Notes under the pieces: generated by a model
The model's input: only the letters and a program-made list of their open reading frames with translations
Databases searched by the model: none
What the model was told of the DNA's origin: nothing
Translations under genes and position numbers: made by a program
Assembly (NCBI RefSeq): GCF_014208105.1
Contig: NZ_JACHMQ010000001.1
Span: forward strand, 3,100,001-3,164,000
Source: Actinomadura coerulea
Lineage (GTDB): Bacteria; Actinomycetota; Actinomycetes; Streptosporangiales; Streptosporangiaceae
DNA length: 64,000 bases
Direction: 5' to 3'
Part shown: one piece after another, positions 51,327 through 61,096 of the stretch
Numbering within the stretch: the first letter of the stretch is position 1
Layout of the letters: each line of letters opens with the position of its first letter

Positions 51327-52565
51327 TCAGCGGGTGGTGAGGTGGTCTACTACGTGGGCCGTGTCGGCGGCTATGCCCACGAAGACCGCGGAGGGTTCGG
51401 AGTGCAGCCACGGCAGGCCCACCGCGTACAGGCCGGGGTGCTCGGTGACGCCCCTGGTGTGCCGCGGGTAGCCCCACTCGTCCAGGACGGGAACGTCCAC
51501 CCAGGAGAAGTCGAGGCGGAAGCCGGTCGCCCACAGGACGGTGCCGATCCCCGCGGCGTCGAGGTCGAGTTCGGTGGCGGTGTCCGGGACGAAGGTGCTC
51601 GCGGGCGGACGGTCGTCGGGCGGCGCGTCGATCCCGGCGGCGGCGATGTAGGCGTCGATGAGCGGGCGGCCCTTCTCCTCGAAGCCCGTCTCCGCGCGGG
51701 CCAGCCGCCGGTCGAGGTCGTCGCTGAACCGCACGGTCGCGCCGTCGGCGGACTCCAGGCGGCCGTACAGGCGCATCCCCCGGCGCGCGAACTCCCGCAG
51801 GTCGATGTCGTGGCCGCCGTCCTTGCCGGAGACGTGCGCGTTGCAGGTGAAGCGGGCCGCGGGCGAGGGCAGGTCGGCCACAGTCGGGAACGGCACTCCG
51901 ACGTCCGCGCCGTGCAGGAACGCCTGCGTCAGCCACCAGTGGGAGTCGCGGCCCCGGTAGCGGCGGGGAACGGCGGAGCACTCCGAGACGGCCAGGTGCA
52001 CCTCGCGTCCGGCGTCGTGCAGTTCCTCCGCGATCTGGGCGCCGGACTGGCCCGTCCCGACCACGAGGACGGCGCCGTCCGCGAGCTGCCGCGGACGCCG
52101 GTAGTCGGCCGAGTGCAGTTGCCGGACGTGGGCGGGAAGCCGCCGTGAGACGGGCGGGGTCTTCGGACGCTGGTACGGGCCAGTCGCGAGTACGACATTG
52201 CGGGCGGAGATCGGGCCGGAGCGGGTGTGCGCGCGGAAACCGCCGGGAGCGGGCGCCAGCCGGGTGACCTCGACGCCCAGGCGCACGGGGGCGCCGATCA
52301 CTTCGGCGTACTCGGTGAGGTGGGCGACGACCTCGGCGCGCGGCATGAACCCGTCCGGGTCGGGACCCGTGTAGGGCATTCCGGGGAGCATGACGGTGAA
52401 GTTCGGCGCGACGAGGTGGAGGCTGTCCCAGCGGTCGTTCCAGCCGCCGCCGAGGCGGTCGCGCCCGTCGACGACCAGGTGCTCGACGCCCGCCTTCGTC
52501 AGCCAGTGGCTGGTGGACAGGCCCGCCTGCCCGGCCCCGATGACGAGCGTGTCGATCCGTTCCGT
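51327..52565 (-). CDS. Flavin-containing monooxygenase/NAD(P)-dependent FAD oxidoreductase
   Basis: The product of about 412 residues has a FAD-binding GAGQAGLS motif at the N-terminus and an NADP-binding VVGTGQSGAQIA motif near residue 165. The later FATGFRLDFSW-type region reads VLWATGFRLDFSW. It resembles class-B flavoprotein monooxygenases that oxidise N, S or steroid groups. The N-terminal frame has no ATG, GTG or TTG in a sensible place. The best start is an ACG (52565) with GGGAGG 6 bases upstream, or the consensus has an indel. Counting from the ATG at 52391 would delete the FAD motif, so the longer product is favoured. Confidence 0.8.
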   Translation of the reverse strand, partial: TERIDTLVIGAGQAGLSTSHWLTKAGVEHLVVDGRDRLGGGWNDRWDSLHLVAPNFTVMLPGMPYTGPDPDGFMPRAEVVAHLTEYAEVIGAPVRLGVEVTRLAPAPGGFRAHTRSGPISARNVVLATGPYQRPKTPPVSRRLPAHVRQLHSADYRRPRQLADGAVLVVGTGQSGAQIAEELHDAGREVHLAVSECSAVPRRYRGRDSHWWLTQAFLHGADVGVPFPTVADLPSPAARFTCNAHVSGKDGGHDIDLREFARRGMRLYGRLESADGATVRFSDDLDRRLARAETGFEEKGRPLIDAYIAAAGIDAPPDDRPPASTFVPDTATELDLDAAGIGTVLWATGFRLDFSWVDVPVLDEWGYPRHTRGVTEHPGLYAVGLPWLHSEPSAVFVGIAADTAHVVDHLTTR

Positions 52566-52651
52566 GCTGCACCTCCCAAGACCGACACATTTTTAGCATG
52601 TCGGGCGGGACGGAACGGGGGCCCGGCGTCGCCAGGCCCCCGCGGGTCGGA

Positions 52652-53095
52652 TCAGATGTCGGCGATGACAGCGCCGAAGCCGGCGCCGGCGGCGAAGCCG
52701 GCGATGGCGGTGAACGCGGTGAGGAGACCGAAGTCTCCGACCGAGCCGATGACCCCGATGCCGAAGACGACGGCGATGGCGACGCCGTCCCCGACGAGTC
52801 GCCCCCAGTTGTCCCTGGGGGCGGCACCGCCGTAGGAGGCGCGGTAGCCCCTTTCGGCGCGGGCTCCGACGAAGCCGAGGAAGCCGCCGATCGTGCCGGC
52901 GACGAGGCCGTGGGAGACGCCGGGGCCGGTCATCGCGGCCATGAGGCCGGAGTCGGTGAACCCGGCCGGGACACCGAAGCCGTGGAGCATCTCGGCTTGG
53001 ACGGTGTGGACCAGGTGCGTGAAGAGCCCTGCGAAGACGGTGCCGGTGACAGCACCGATCACGATCGCGAGGAGTCCGTATCCGATGAATTTCAT
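52652..53095 (-). CDS. Gly-rich small membrane protein
   Basis: The 147-residue protein has about four hydrophobic segments, three of them Gly/Ala-rich (LLAIVIGAVTGTVFAGLF, VAIAVVFGIGVIGSV, FTAIAGFAAGAGFGAV). A polar loop includes a YRASYGG stretch. There is no known family. Gly-rich helices resemble pore or channel liners, but this is only a visual likeness. Confidence 0.65.
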   Translation of the reverse strand: MKFIGYGLLAIVIGAVTGTVFAGLFTHLVHTVQAEMLHGFGVPAGFTDSGLMAAMTGPGVSHGLVAGTIGGFLGFVGARAERGYRASYGGAAPRDNWGRLVGDGVAIAVVFGIGVIGSVGDFGLLTAFTAIAGFAAGAGFGAVIADI

Positions 53096-53400
53096 GATGA
53101 TTCCCGGTTTGTATTGGGGCGCTCGTGCTTCACGAACGCCTGCCGGTTGGTCGAGACCCGCGCTTCACCACGGGCACTGGGCTCTACCGTGCCGGTTCCG
53201 GTCCACTCGGCAACGCGGCCGCGGCCGCGGTTCCGCCGGGACCGGATCGAGACCGCGCGGCACGCCCGGACCAGAAGGCTCTCCGCCGTGTCCGGTCAGC
53301 GGTGGTCAACGCGGCCGGGGTCCGGACGGTCCTTCGCGAAAGGGTCAGTGGCATACGCGTGTCCGGCGTCGCGTCGGACCTGTCAACTGACATACAAACC
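53096..53400. other. Intergenic region, no supported gene
   Basis: About 305 bp between divergent genes. It includes an AT-richer stretch just before the lipoprotein start (53381-53400) that may hold its promoter. Nothing else recognised. Confidence 0.4.
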
Positions 53401-53958
53401 ATGAAGGTCTATCTCGGTATCCCCGTCGGTTCCGTAGGCAAGATCCTCAAGGGCTCCGCCGTAGCGGCGGCGTTGCTGGCGGCCGTGGTGGCCGCCGGAT
53501 GCTCCACCCGCTCCTCCTCGGAGGCGCCGGACAACGGACGGCCGCCGGTCTCGGCGACCGCCACCGCCGAGGACGCGACCCCCGTCGCGGACCCGAGCCC
53601 GACCGCGACCGCGGAGCCGTCCGCGGAGCCGTCCACCAGCCAGCCGGAGGCCACGGCCTCCGACGTCTCCGTCCTCCCGGGCAAGGTCGTCGGCGCGTTC
53701 GAGGACGGGCCCCAGGGTCCGTTCCTCGTCCTCGCGCCGATCGACGAGGACCAGGGGGACCTGGAGTACGCCGTGAAGCAGCCCGACGCCCTCAGGAACC
53801 TGGACGTCACGGCGCTGCCGATCTCGAAGGCCTGGAAGGTCGACGTCTCGCCCGAGGTGCTCCGGGCCTGCCGGCCCAACACCGTTCGCATGGTGTTCAT
53901 GGAGTTCCCGTCCTGCGGGGGCTCCGCGGACGCCGCGCCCAGCACGACCGACCGGTGA
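53401..53958 (+). CDS. Predicted lipoprotein, unknown function
   Basis: The 185-residue precursor has a lipobox (VVAAGC) after a hydrophobic segment, so it is likely acylated and anchored outside the membrane. A Thr/Ser/Ala/Pro-rich spacer (residues about 40-80) follows. A folded domain with VLPGKVVGAFEDGPQGPFLVLAP comes next, and a CRPNTVRMVFMEFPSC pair of Cys could form a disulfide. The ATG at 53401 begins the signal sequence. Followed by a terminator. Confidence 0.75.
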   Translation: MKVYLGIPVGSVGKILKGSAVAAALLAAVVAAGCSTRSSSEAPDNGRPPVSATATAEDATPVADPSPTATAEPSAEPSTSQPEATASDVSVLPGKVVGAFEDGPQGPFLVLAPIDEDQGDLEYAVKQPDALRNLDVTALPISKAWKVDVSPEVLRACRPNTVRMVFMEFPSCGGSADAAPSTTDR

Positions 53959-53979
53959 CGAGCCGGCCGGTCTGAGGTC

Positions 53980-54007
53980 GATCCCCGGGGCACGCGCCCC
54001 GGGGATC
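53980..54007 (+). terminator. Rho-independent terminator after the lipoprotein gene
   Basis: A perfect 12-bp stem (53980-53991 with 53996-54007), a 4-nt loop, and ACTTTTCT following. It lies 21 bp after the stop codon. Confidence 0.88.
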
Positions 54008-54191
54008 ACTTTTCTCCGCCCTTCTCCGCGCGGCCGAACCGGCCAGGCGCACCACATGCTTCCGCGAACCGAAGGGGTGGAGATCCTCCCCCTTCCGGCC
54101 ATGACGGGTCCGGCGGCCCGTCGCGGCCGCCGGACCGGAGGGTCCTCGGCCGGAGGTCGGGAGAACCGCCGAGGTGCGGGAGAATCGCGGC

Positions 54192-57100
54192 ATGCAGTTC
54201 GGCGTTCTGGGGCCCGTCGAGGTCCGAGCGGACGGGGCGGTCGTCCCGGTGGGCGGGCCGCTGGTGCGGGCGCTGCTGGCGATGCTCCTCCTGGACGCCG
54301 GGCGGCTCGTCCCGGCCGAGCGGCTCATCGACGGGCTGTACGGGGAGGAGCCGCCGAGCGGGGCGGCCAACGCGCTGCAGTCGCAGGTGTCGCGGCTCCG
54401 GCGGGGGCTGGGCGACCCGGCGCTGGTCGAGGGGACGCCCGCCGGGTACCGGATCGCCGTGCGGCGGGAGGACGTCGACGTCCACCGGTTCCAGCGGCTC
54501 GCGGCGGACGCCGGGGCCGCGGGGCGGCACGAGGCGGCGGGGCTGCTCCGGGAGGCGCTCGGGCTGTGGCGCGGGCCCGCGCTGGCGGACGTGAGCGCGC
54601 CCTTCGCGGCGGGGCAGGCGGCTCGGCTGGAGGAGGAGCGGGCCTGCGCCGTCGAGGCGTACGGCGAGGCGATGCTCGCGGAGGACCCCGGGGCGGCGGT
54701 CGCCGCGCTGCGGGACCTGGTGGACGCGCAGCCGCTGCGGGAGCGGGCGCGGGCGCTGCTCATGCGCGCGCTGCACCGGAGCGGGCGGCAGGCCGAGGCG
54801 CTCGCGGTGTTCGAGACCGGGCGGGAGGTCCTGGCCGAGGAGCTCGGCGCCGATCCGTCACGGGAGCTGGCGGAGGTCCACCTGTCGATCCTGCGCGGGG
54901 AGGCGCCGGCGGCCGTCCGGGCGAACATTCCGGCGCAGCTCACGAGCTTCATCGGGCGGGAGGAGGAGCTGCGCCGCGTCGGGAGGATGCTCGCCGGCGG
55001 GCGGCTCGTCACGCTGCTCGGGCCCGGCGGGGCCGGAAAGACGCGGCTGGCGATCGAGGCGGCGGCGCGGGACGGCGGCGAGGTCTGCTTCGTCGACCTG
55101 GCGCCCGTCGTCGCGAGCGAGGTGGGCAAGACGCTGCTCGGGGCGCTCGGGCTGCGCGAGGCCGGGATCCGGCCCGCGCCGGGCGAGCAGCCGCCGGACG
55201 CGCTGGAGCGGCTGGTCACGGCGCTGGAGGGGCGGCGGGTCCTGCTCGTCCTCGACAACTGCGAGCACGTGGTCGCGGCCGTCGCGGAGCTGGCGCACCG
55301 GCTGCTGAGCGCCTGCCCGGAGCTGCGGGTGCTGGCGACCAGCCGGGAGGCCCTCGCGATCACGGGTGAGGCGCTGCGGCCGCTGCCGCCGCTGGAGGTC
55401 CCGCCCCCGGGCGCGGCGCTCGGAGAGCTGCCCCGCTATCCGGCGGTGCGGCTGTTCCTCGACCGGGCGGCGGCGGTGCGCCCCGGGTTCGCGGTGGACG
55501 AGGGCAACGCCGGGGCCGTGCTGCGGATCTGCCGGGCGCTGGACGGGCTGCCGCTGGCGATCGAGCTGGCGGCGGCGCGCCTGCGGTCGCTGCCGGTGGC
55601 GGAGGTCGCGACGCGGCTGGACGACCGGTTCCGGCTCCTGTCGCGCGGCAACCGGACGGCGCCGCCGCGCCACCAGACGCTCCGGGCGGTCGTGGAGTGG
55701 AGCTGGGACCTGCTGGACGAGGCGGAGCAGACCCTCGCGCGGCGGCTCACGGTCTTCGCCGGGGGCATCACGCTGGAGGCGGCGATGGGCGTGTGCGGCC
55801 TCGACGACGCCGACGAGCTGCTGGTGGAGCTGGCCGACAAGTCGCTGGTGCAGAGCGACGGGTCCCGGTACCGGATGCTCGACACCGTCCGGGCGTTCTG
55901 CGCCGAGCGGCTCGCCGCCGCCGGGGAGGTGGTGCGGTTCGAGCGGGCGCACGCGGAGTACTTCGCCGAGCTGGCCGGGCGCGCGGATCCCCACCTGCGG
56001 GGCGCCGAGCAGCTGGAGTGGCTCGAACTGCTCGCCGCCGACCACGGGAACCTGCACGCGGCGCTGCGGCGGACCGTCCGGTCCGACCCGGCGCTGGCGC
56101 TGCGGATCATCGCGCAGCTGTCGTGGTACTGGTGGCTGCGGGGGCGCGTCGAGGGCGCCGCGCTGGCGTCGGACCTGCTGGACGTGGTCGGCACCGACCC
56201 GCCGGAAGGGCTCGACGAGGAGTACGTCCTGTGCGTCACCAACGCGGTGTCGGGCGGAGCCACGGGCGAGCGCGCGGTGGCGTGGCTCGACCGTGCCGCC
56301 GAGCTCCTGCGCCGCATCGACCGCCCCGTCCGGTACCCGGCGGTCATCGTGCTGTGGGCGCTGACGGCGGGCCCCGAGCGCACCGACCTGGAGGTCTTCC
56401 AGCGGCAGGTCGGGGACGACCCCTGGACGCGGGCGCTGGTGCGGATGAGCGACGGGTTCCTCGCCCAGTTCGGCGGCGACCTGGCCGAGGCGGAGAAGGC
56501 GTGCGAGGACGCGGTGCGCGGTTTCCGGGCGTGCGGGGACCGGTGGGGCACGGCCAACTCGCTCGACCCGCTCGCGCAGCTCGCCGACTGGCGCGGCGAC
56601 CGGGAGCGGGCCCGCGCGCTGCAGAGTGAGGCGCTGGAACTGGTCGAGCGGCTCGGCGCCCTGGAGGACACCGCCGACCTGCTCTACCAGCGCGCCCTCG
56701 TCCACATCCACGCCGGCGACCTGGACGCGGCGCGGGCGGACTACGAACGCGGGATGGAGCTGGCGCGCCGGGCCGGAACCCCCGACAAGATCGCCGGGGG
56801 GTGCCATGGGCTCGGCACGGTCGCGCGGCTGCGCGGGGACGCCGCCGAGGCGCGGGCCATGTACGAAGCGGCGCTGACCGGCTACGGCTCCGAGCGGTTC
56901 ATCGCCGCCGCCGTGCGGGGCTCGGCGCTGGTCGGGCTGGGGTGGCTCGCGGCGGACGCGGGCGACACCGCACGGGCCCGGGCGCTGGTGCGCGAGGCGC
57001 TGGACATGTCGTTCGACCACCCGATCTTCGGCTACCAGGCGGACGCGGCGACCGCGCTGGCGGGCCTGGCCGCCCGGGAGGGCGACGGGGAGCGCGCCGC

Positions 57101-57278
57101 GCTGCTGCTCGGCGCGAGCCGGGTGCTGCGGGGCGTCACGGTGCCCGGCGACCCCGACACCGAGCGCGTCCTCGACCTGATCCGAGAACTGCTGGACGAC
57201 GACGCCCGCGAGGCGGCCTTCGCCAAGGCCGCCGCCCTCACCCGCGACCGGGCCTTCGCCCTGCTCACCGGCGGCTGA
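54192..57278 (+). CDS. AfsR/SARP-type regulator (winged HTH, BTAD, NB-ARC)
   Basis: The 1028-residue protein has three parts. The first is a SARP-type DNA-binding and BTAD region (residues 1-240). The second is an NB-ARC ATPase: Walker A near 277 (GPGGAGKTRLA), Walker B LLVLDNCEHV, and the RVLATSRE sensor stretch. The third is a TPR-like helical C-terminus (about 600-1028). Such regulators switch on antibiotic or secondary-metabolism genes after ATP-driven assembly. I chose the ATG at 54192 because the family starts with QFGVLGPVEVR. An MFS exporter follows after 68 bp and may be its target. Confidence 0.92.
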   Translation: MQFGVLGPVEVRADGAVVPVGGPLVRALLAMLLLDAGRLVPAERLIDGLYGEEPPSGAANALQSQVSRLRRGLGDPALVEGTPAGYRIAVRREDVDVHRFQRLAADAGAAGRHEAAGLLREALGLWRGPALADVSAPFAAGQAARLEEERACAVEAYGEAMLAEDPGAAVAALRDLVDAQPLRERARALLMRALHRSGRQAEALAVFETGREVLAEELGADPSRELAEVHLSILRGEAPAAVRANIPAQLTSFIGREEELRRVGRMLAGGRLVTLLGPGGAGKTRLAIEAAARDGGEVCFVDLAPVVASEVGKTLLGALGLREAGIRPAPGEQPPDALERLVTALEGRRVLLVLDNCEHVVAAVAELAHRLLSACPELRVLATSREALAITGEALRPLPPLEVPPPGAALGELPRYPAVRLFLDRAAAVRPGFAVDEGNAGAVLRICRALDGLPLAIELAAARLRSLPVAEVATRLDDRFRLLSRGNRTAPPRHQTLRAVVEWSWDLLDEAEQTLARRLTVFAGGITLEAAMGVCGLDDADELLVELADKSLVQSDGSRYRMLDTVRAFCAERLAAAGEVVRFERAHAEYFAELAGRADPHLRGAEQLEWLELLAADHGNLHAALRRTVRSDPALALRIIAQLSWYWWLRGRVEGAALASDLLDVVGTDPPEGLDEEYVLCVTNAVSGGATGERAVAWLDRAAELLRRIDRPVRYPAVIVLWALTAGPERTDLEVFQRQVGDDPWTRALVRMSDGFLAQFGGDLAEAEKACEDAVRGFRACGDRWGTANSLDPLAQLADWRGDRERARALQSEALELVERLGALEDTADLLYQRALVHIHAGDLDAARADYERGMELARRAGTPDKIAGGCHGLGTVARLRGDAAEARAMYEAALTGYGSERFIAAAVRGSALVGLGWLAADAGDTARARALVREALDMSFDHPIFGYQADAATALAGLAAREGDGERAALLLGASRVLRGVTVPGDPDTERVLDLIRELLDDDAREAAFAKAAALTRDRAFALLTGG

Positions 57279-57346
57279 CCGGCCCCGGGCGGCGCCGTCA
57301 GCGGACGGTGCGCGGGCGGTCAGCGCGCCGCGCGAGCCTTCCGGGC

Positions 57347-58885
57347 ATGAACTCCTCCGCCCGCAAGTGGGGCACCTTCGCGGTCTGCCTGCTGGTCGCG
57401 CTGGTGCCGAACATCGACCTGACCGCGCTGAACCAGGCCGTCCCGCACCTGTCCGCCGACCTGCACCCCTCCGGCACGCAGATCCTGTGGATCGCCGACG
57501 CCTACGGGTTCGCGCTCGCCGGCCTGCTGATCACGATGGGCGGCGTCGGCGACCGCATCGGCCACAAGAAGCTCCTGTTGACCGGGACCGCGGTGTTCGC
57601 CGCCACGTCCGCCCTCACCGCCTACGCGCCGAGCGCGGAGCTGCTGATCGCGGCCCGCGCGCTGCTCGGGGTCGCGGGAGCGACGCTGATGCCGTCCTGC
57701 CTGTCGCTGCTGCGGCGCGCGTTCACCGAGCCGAAGGAGCGGACGATGGCGGTGGGCGCGTTCAGCGGCGTCGCCGGCCTCGCGGTCGGGCTCGGGCCCG
57801 TCGTCGGCGGCGCCCTGCTCGACCACTTCTGGTGGGGCTCCATCTTCATGATCAACGTGCCGTTGATGGCGGTGGCGCTCGTCGCCGGCGCGCTGGTGCT
57901 GCCCGAGTCCAGGAACCCCGTCCCGGGCCGCCTCGACCTGGTCAGCGTGCCGCTGTCGGTCGCCGGCGTCGTCGGCGTCGTGTACGCGATCAAGGAGGCC
58001 GCCGTGCACGGCCTGGACGAGCCCGCGGTGTACGTCTCGGCGCTGGCCGGCGCGCTCTCACTGGCGGCGTTCCTCGTCCGGCAGGGGCGGGTCGCCGAGC
58101 CGCTGATCGACATCCGGCTGTTCCGCGACGCCGCGTTCTCCGGGTCGGTCGGCACCAACATGTTCGCGATGTTCACCCTGGTCGCCCAGTCGCTGATCTT
58201 CTCGCTGTTCTTCCAGCTCGCGCTCGGCTGGTCGCCGCTGCGGGCGGGCCTGGCGGGCCTGCCCGGCGCCGTCGGCGCCATGATCGGCGGCGCCGCGCTC
58301 GCCCCGCCGCTCATCAACGCGCTCGGCCGCGCCCGCGCCGTGGCGGCGGGCATGGCGCTGTCGGCCGGCGGCTTCGCCCTCTACATGGCGATCGGCCTGC
58401 ACACGTCCTACTGGACGATGGTCCCGGCGATGCTGCTGGCGGGCATCGGGATGGGGCTGGCGATGACGGTCACCGCCGACACCGTCCTCGCGTCGGTCCC
58501 GAAGGACCGCTCCGGCGCCGCGTCCGCGATCTCCGAGACGGCCACCGAGCTCGGCGGCGCGCTCGGCATGGCCGTCCTCGGCAGCGTGCTGAACGCGGTG
58601 TACCGGAACGTCCTGGACCTGCCCGCCGGCGTCCCGGCCCCGGCCGCGTCCGCCGCCCGCGACTCCCTCGGCGGCGCGCTCCAGGCCGCCGCGAACCTGC
58701 CCGGGGCGCTCGGCGGCCAGGTCGCCGACGCCGCCCGCGGCGCCTTCGTGGACGGCATGCACGCCGCCCTCACCTGCAGCGCCGGCCTCGCCCTGCTGGT
58801 CGCGGTCTTCGCCCTGGTCACCCTTCGCAACGTCCCCAAAGTCATTTCCGACGCCGAGGAGCCGGAGCTCGTCTCCGCCCGCTGA
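57347..58885 (+). CDS. MFS drug exporter, 14-helix DHA2 type
   Basis: The 512-residue protein has about 14 hydrophobic helices. An antiporter motif C-like stretch (GLAVGLGPVVGGAL) lies in helix 5, and WIADAYGFALAGLL fits helix 2. It is close to the QacA/SmvA group that exports cationic drugs. It follows the AfsR-type gene in the same direction, so it may export a product controlled by that regulator. The N-terminus lacks a strong ribosome site at the ATG. Confidence 0.9.
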   Translation: MNSSARKWGTFAVCLLVALVPNIDLTALNQAVPHLSADLHPSGTQILWIADAYGFALAGLLITMGGVGDRIGHKKLLLTGTAVFAATSALTAYAPSAELLIAARALLGVAGATLMPSCLSLLRRAFTEPKERTMAVGAFSGVAGLAVGLGPVVGGALLDHFWWGSIFMINVPLMAVALVAGALVLPESRNPVPGRLDLVSVPLSVAGVVGVVYAIKEAAVHGLDEPAVYVSALAGALSLAAFLVRQGRVAEPLIDIRLFRDAAFSGSVGTNMFAMFTLVAQSLIFSLFFQLALGWSPLRAGLAGLPGAVGAMIGGAALAPPLINALGRARAVAAGMALSAGGFALYMAIGLHTSYWTMVPAMLLAGIGMGLAMTVTADTVLASVPKDRSGAASAISETATELGGALGMAVLGSVLNAVYRNVLDLPAGVPAPAASAARDSLGGALQAAANLPGALGGQVADAARGAFVDGMHAALTCSAGLALLVAVFALVTLRNVPKVISDAEEPELVSAR

Positions 58886-58888
58886 CCA

Positions 58889-58923
58889 CCGTGATCCCGC
58901 CCGCAACCCGGGCGGGATCACGG
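58889..58923. terminator. Strong hairpin after the MFS gene
   Basis: A perfect 15-bp stem (58889-58903 with 58909-58923) and a CAACC loop, four bases after the MFS stop codon. There is no T run, typical of high-GC actinomycete terminators. Confidence 0.8.
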
Positions 58924-58962
58924 CGTTGTCGGGGGATTCGCCCTGACCCGCCCGGGAAAAAT

Positions 58963-58990
58963 GTGATATCACTTTGCTATGCCAGTGATA
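58963..58990 (+). promoter_or_regulatory. Probable operator ahead of the SPFH gene
   Basis: A GTGATATCAC palindrome (58963-58972) is followed by a GTGATA half site (58985-58990) in the short gap between the terminator and the SPFH start. The ribbon-helix-helix protein encoded next but one is the likely binder. Confidence 0.6.
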
Positions 58991-59011
58991 ACGCGGGAGA
59001 AGGGAGACGGG

Positions 59012-59926
59012 ATGAAGGACGCGGCGGCGAAGGTGGACATGCCCCGGCCGAAGATCACCGAGCGGGAGGCGGCGGACCGGAGCGGGTGGGGGATGCTCGG
59101 GGTCGCGGTGGCGCTGGTCCTGGCGGGGGCGGCGGCGGCGCTCGGCGGGGTGGCGGCGGGCGGGGGCGCGGCGATCGCGGCCGGCGCGACGGCCGGGTCG
59201 CTGCTGGCGCTCGCCGGGCTGATCCTCGCCGGGGGGCTGACGCCGGTGGCGCCCGGCGAGGCGCGGGTGCTCCAGCTCCTCGGGCGGTACAAGGGGACCG
59301 TCCGCAACGACGGGCTGCGGTGGGTGAACCCGCTGACGGAGCGGCGCAAGGTCTCCACGCGGATCCGCAACCACGAGACCGGGCTGGCGAAGGTCAACGA
59401 CCTGGACGGCAACCCGATCGAGATCTCGGCCGTGGTGGTGTGGCAGGTCGCCGACACCGCCCGGGCCGTGTTCGAGGTGGACGACTTCGTGGAGTTCGTG
59501 GCGTTCCAGACCGAGGCGGCCGTCCGGCACATCGCGGGCAGCTTCCCCTACGACGCCCATGACCGGACGTCGCTGCGCGACAACGCCGACGAGATCACCG
59601 GGCAGCTGTCGGACGAGCTGGCGCAGCGGGTGGCGTCCGCCGGGGTGAGGATCGTCGAGTCGCGGATCACCGGGCTGGCGTACGCGCCGGAGATCGCGCA
59701 GGCGATGCTGCGCCGCCAGCAGGCGGGCGCGGTGGTGGCGGCGCGGCAGCGGATCGTGGAGGGCGCGGTCGGCATGGTGCAGCTCGCCCTCGACCGGCTG
59801 GACGAGGAGAACGTGGTGGACCTGGACGAGGAGCGCAAGGCGGCGATGGTCAGCAACCTGCTGGTGGTGCTGTGCGCCGACCGCGACGCCCAGCCGGTGC
59901 TCAACACCGGCTCGCTCTACCAGTGA
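59012..59926 (+). CDS. SPFH/band-7 domain membrane protein
   Basis: The 304-residue protein has two hydrophobic segments (about residues 30-75) followed by an SPFH domain ([30 protein letters not shown], then a coiled region). SPFH proteins form large membrane scaffolds that recruit proteases or lipids. I chose the ATG at 59012 because GGGAGAAGGGAGACGGG lies upstream; an ATG at 58979 would overlap the operator. It is coupled to the ribbon-helix-helix gene. Confidence 0.88.
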   Translation: MKDAAAKVDMPRPKITEREAADRSGWGMLGVAVALVLAGAAAALGGVAAGGGAAIAAGATAGSLLALAGLILAGGLTPVAPGEARVLQLLGRYKGTVRNDGLRWVNPLTERRKVSTRIRNHETGLAKVNDLDGNPIEISAVVVWQVADTARAVFEVDDFVEFVAFQTEAAVRHIAGSFPYDAHDRTSLRDNADEITGQLSDELAQRVASAGVRIVESRITGLAYAPEIAQAMLRRQQAGAVVAARQRIVEGAVGMVQLALDRLDEENVVDLDEERKAAMVSNLLVVLCADRDAQPVLNTGSLYQ

Positions 59927-59938
59927 GCGCCGCGACCA

Positions 59939-60181
59939 GTGGCGGAGCGCAAGAAGATCCTGCTGCGGCTCGACCCGGCCGTGCACGACGCGCTGGCGCG
60001 GTGGGCGGCGGACGAGCTGCGCAGCACCAACGCGCAGATCGAGTTCCTGCTGCGCAAGGCGCTCGCGGACGCGGGGCGGATGCCCGGGTCGGCGGGACGG
60101 ATGCGAGGGCCCGGGCGGCCGCGCAAGGCCCGGGACGACGAGGACCAGGAGAGCCCGCCGGGCGGCGGGGGTGAGGACTAG
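59939..60181 (+). CDS. Arc-like ribbon-helix-helix DNA-binding protein
   Basis: The 80-residue protein has a ribbon-helix-helix (KKILLRLDPAVHDALARWA, then the RSTNAQIEFLLRKAL helix) and a disordered Gly/Pro-rich tail. It starts at a GTG, 13 bp after the SPFH stop. A likely autorepressor of the SPFH operon; the palindrome at 58963 is its candidate site. SPFH plus Arc pairs recur in actinomycetes; the cellular role is unclear. Confidence 0.88.
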   Translation: MAERKKILLRLDPAVHDALARWAADELRSTNAQIEFLLRKALADAGRMPGSAGRMRGPGRPRKARDDEDQESPPGGGGED

Positions 60182-60343
60182 CCGACGGACGGGACGGCGC
60201 GGGGCGGCCAGAACCGGGGCCGCCTGCGCGCCGGGAGGCCCTCGGAGGCGACGGCAAGTGCGGAACCCTACAAGATCCGGGGCACCGAACTTGTATCGGC
60301 CCCGCACCGCGACCGGGCGGCGCGCCCCATAGCCTGCTCGGAC

Positions 60344-61033
60344 ATGGACCCCGAACGCCTGATCTATCCCCTCATGAAGCACGTGGTCATGGGACCCGCG
60401 ATGCGCCTGGCCTTCCTGCCGAGCGTGAGCGGCCTGCGGCACGTCCCGCGGATGGGGCCGGTGATCCTCGCGGCGAACCACCTGGGGTTCCTGGACTCGT
60501 TCGTGCTGCCGCTGATGGTGCCGCGCCGGGTCCACTTCCTCGGCAAGCACGAGTACTTCACCGGGGCGGGTCTGAAGGGCCGCGCCACGGCGACGTTCTT
60601 CCGCAGCGTCGGCGCGATCGCGGTGGACCGGTCCGGGGGGCGGGCCGCGTTCGACGCGCTCGACACCTCGGCGGCGGTGCTGGAGAGCGGCGGGGTGTTC
60701 GCCATCCACCCCGAGGGCACGCGGTCGCCGGACGGGCGCCTCTACCGCGGCCGGACGGGCGTGGCGCGGCTGGCCATGCGGACCGGGGCGCCGGTCGTCC
60801 CGGTGGCGATCGAGGGCACCGACAAGGTGCAGCCGCGGGGGCAGGCCGTCCCGCGGCCGGGGCGGATCGGGCTGCGCATCGGCGCGCCGATGGACTTCCG
60901 GGGACGCGACCGGGGCGTCCCGCGCGGCCGGGCCGCCCGGGAGATCACCGACGAGATCATGGAGGCCATCCAGGGGTTGTCGGGCCAGGAGTACGTGGAC
61001 GACTACGCGCCGAGGCCCGCCGAGCCGCGCTGA
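60344..61033 (+). CDS. 1-acyl-glycerol-3-phosphate acyltransferase family (PlsC)
   Basis: The 229-residue protein has the acyltransferase motifs NHLGFLD (NHxxxxD near residue 46), a later FPEGTRS-like stretch reading IHPEGTRSPDG, and VPVAIEGTD. This indicates transfer of an acyl group to lysophosphatidic acid or a related glycerol lipid at the membrane. No membrane helix is certain. It starts at an ATG. Confidence 0.9.
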   Translation: MDPERLIYPLMKHVVMGPAMRLAFLPSVSGLRHVPRMGPVILAANHLGFLDSFVLPLMVPRRVHFLGKHEYFTGAGLKGRATATFFRSVGAIAVDRSGGRAAFDALDTSAAVLESGGVFAIHPEGTRSPDGRLYRGRTGVARLAMRTGAPVVPVAIEGTDKVQPRGQAVPRPGRIGLRIGAPMDFRGRDRGVPRGRAAREITDEIMEAIQGLSGQEYVDDYAPRPAEPR

Positions 61034-61096
61034 CCGTCCGCCCCATGTTTCGGCGTGACCGATTGGGCACCATTCATGGGGACGGATGGAGATGAT

